Below, piece by piece: positions 5,318-6,205 of a stretch of 6,205 nucleotides of DNA. The position numbers were made by a program, and so were the translations under genes. How positions within the stretch are numbered: position 1 is the first letter of the stretch; the number at the start of each line of letters is the position of its first letter. The notes under the pieces are model-generated. The model was not told where the DNA came from, did no database searches, and saw nothing but the letters and a program-made list of their open reading frames with translations. Source of the stretch: Cloacimonetes bacterium TCS62 (GTDB lineage: Bacteria; Cloacimonadota; Cloacimonadia; Cloacimonadales; TCS61); contig LSCM01000081.1 of assembly GCA_001577185.1 (NCBI GenBank), positions 1 to 6,205 on the forward strand. Direction: 5' to 3'.

Positions 5318-6205
5318 TTAATAAAATTTAAAATTCTCTAATTTCATCTGTTTAGAAAGATCCCATTCTCCTGGTTGCCAATTACGAACATGTACTAACG
5401 GATCGTCTCCTCTGAAGTCAATCAATAAAAATAGATAACCTTCATCTTTGTAAGTAGATGAATAGTAATTCTGTTTCATAGAAACACCATAAACACTGTC
5501 CACAGGTGCTACTTCTATATTGAATGTATCGAACTGTAACCAAACAAATTTATTGCGTTTGAATACTTCTTTCTGGCTGGCAATATGTTCCTGTTTGGTT
5601 TTCTTGAAATAAACGATCTTTTCATCAGAAAAATCAGTAGAGATCTCATGATCCAACTTTACGCGTTTTATTACTTTTCCTGTTATAATTATTGCATCTT
5701 CAGAATAGAGTGTTTCCACATCTTCTATGTTCTTAGTTGTATAAGAAGTTTTATAATTTTCTAAAAACTTAATAGCTATCTGACGGTAATCCCAGTCACC
5801 TGCAGCTGTACCACGATTTTTAAATAATTTATGAAGGGCAGGATTTATGGTATAACCAAAATTGTAGATCTTGCCGGTATCATCAAAATCTATTACTATA
5901 GTTTCATTTCTGGTAGGAAATCCTGTACAGCTCACTGATACGCCAAACTGTCTTGCTTCCCAACCTGTATTAGTTTTATTTATTTGTACCTTTTGCGGAT
6001 ATTTAAGCAGTTTTGTATGATTATTTAAAATTACCTTATTCATTCGATTTGCTATTGTTTTATCTGTAAATATCGATTTATCTTCCAAATACTCATTTTC
6101 CAACATCATGATCAATTTATACAAATTGTGAGCAAATTTATCAACAACAGGACATTTATCAGCATTTGTGAATTCTATATTCAGATCATCTATCAGGCGT
6201 TTCTT
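5318..6205 (-). CDS. uncharacterised protein with NTF2/SnoaL-like C-terminal domain (5' end outside window)
   Basis: The frame is open from the right edge to TAA 5320-5318, giving 295 residues with the true start beyond the window. TTG at 6124 and the ATGs at about 6109 and 6106 are internal; sense codons continue upstream. The first part (about 1-140) is alpha/beta with an EARQFGVSVSCTGFPTRNET stretch. From IKFLENYKTSYTTKNIEDVE and LYSEDAIIITGKVIKRV onward it resembles an NTF2/SnoaL-like cone fold, ending with MKQNYYSSTYKDEGYLFLLI and HVRNWQPGE. I recall the same block order in long hypothetical proteins of Bacteroidetes, some annotated as LPP20-type lipoproteins or NTF2-family proteins. This is from memory, not a search. 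No catalytic residues are evident and function is unknown. Any signal peptide would be in the missing N-terminus. Confidence 0.8.
   Translation of the reverse strand, partial: KKRLIDDLNIEFTNADKCPVVDKFAHNLYKLIMMLENEYLEDKSIFTDKTIANRMNKVILNNHTKLLKYPQKVQINKTNTGWEARQFGVSVSCTGFPTRNETIVIDFDDTGKIYNFGYTINPALHKLFKNRGTAAGDWDYRQIAIKFLENYKTSYTTKNIEDVETLYSEDAIIITGKVIKRVKLDHEISTDFSDEKIVYFKKTKQEHIASQKEVFKRNKFVWLQFDTFNIEVAPVDSVYGVSMKQNYYSSTYKDEGYLFLLIDFRGDDPLVHVRNWQPGEWDLSKQMKLENFKFY

Noticed and set aside
6106..6124. Start of the right-edge gene at TTG 6124 or the ATGs just downstream
   Set aside because: Sense codons continue in frame for 27 more codons to the window edge, and there is no Shine-Dalgarno sequence before these codons. 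The gene is partial, not complete.
1..6205. CRISPR array, tRNA/rRNA genes, insertion sequences, phage or toxin-antitoxin modules
   Set aside because: I see no regularly spaced direct repeats, no cloverleaf-like GC-rich stretch, no transposase motifs and no flanking duplications. The two spacers of about 300 bp hold only the short elements listed.

Overview
The window is AT-rich DNA with complete or partial coding regions on both strands. It most likely comes from an anaerobic, Gram-negative bacterium of the FCB superphylum (Bacteroidetes relatives). The evidence is a lipid A-type acyltransferase (outer membrane), a ferredoxin-dependent 2-oxoacid oxidoreductase (strict anaerobic metabolism) and a protein whose C-terminal half resembles a family I know mainly from Bacteroidetes. 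A Cloacimonadota-like organism would fit, but that is inference from gene style, not a database match.

Layout. Positions 1-815 (minus) hold the 5' 271 codons of an LpxL/HtrB-family acyltransferase that runs off the left edge. It is divergent, across a 152-bp promoter gap, from a plus-strand pair: tsaB (968-1657, TTG start) and a dCMP deaminase gene (1647-2123) that overlaps it by 11 bp. A 304-bp convergent spacer follows. It contains a strong intrinsic terminator (2381-2408, minus) that ends the next operon. From 5026 down to 2428 (minus) is a tight four-gene operon for a 2-oxoacid:ferredoxin oxidoreductase, in the order delta (2x[4Fe-4S] ferredoxin), alpha, beta, gamma. After a spacer of about 290 bp, positions 5318-6205 (minus) hold the 3' part of an uncharacterised gene with an NTF2/SnoaL-like C-terminal domain, open to the right edge.

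How the genes work together. The four-subunit oxidoreductase oxidises a 2-oxoacid with CoA. It most resembles the VorAB type acting on branched-chain 2-oxoacids from amino-acid fermentation. Electrons pass from the TPP site in alpha/beta through Fe-S clusters to the delta ferredoxin subunit and on to soluble ferredoxin. TsaB (tRNA t6A37 formation) and dCMP deaminase (dUMP supply) are housekeeping functions that are translationally coupled but not biochemically linked. The acyltransferase belongs to envelope lipid synthesis.

Nothing here amounts to a convincing new system. The points most worth checking are the Glu-to-Gln change in the acyltransferase HX4E motif, a histidine tetrad in the alpha-subunit linker, the uncharacterised two-part protein at the right edge, and short protein-like remnants in both spacers that may be ends of dispersed repeats or decayed genes.
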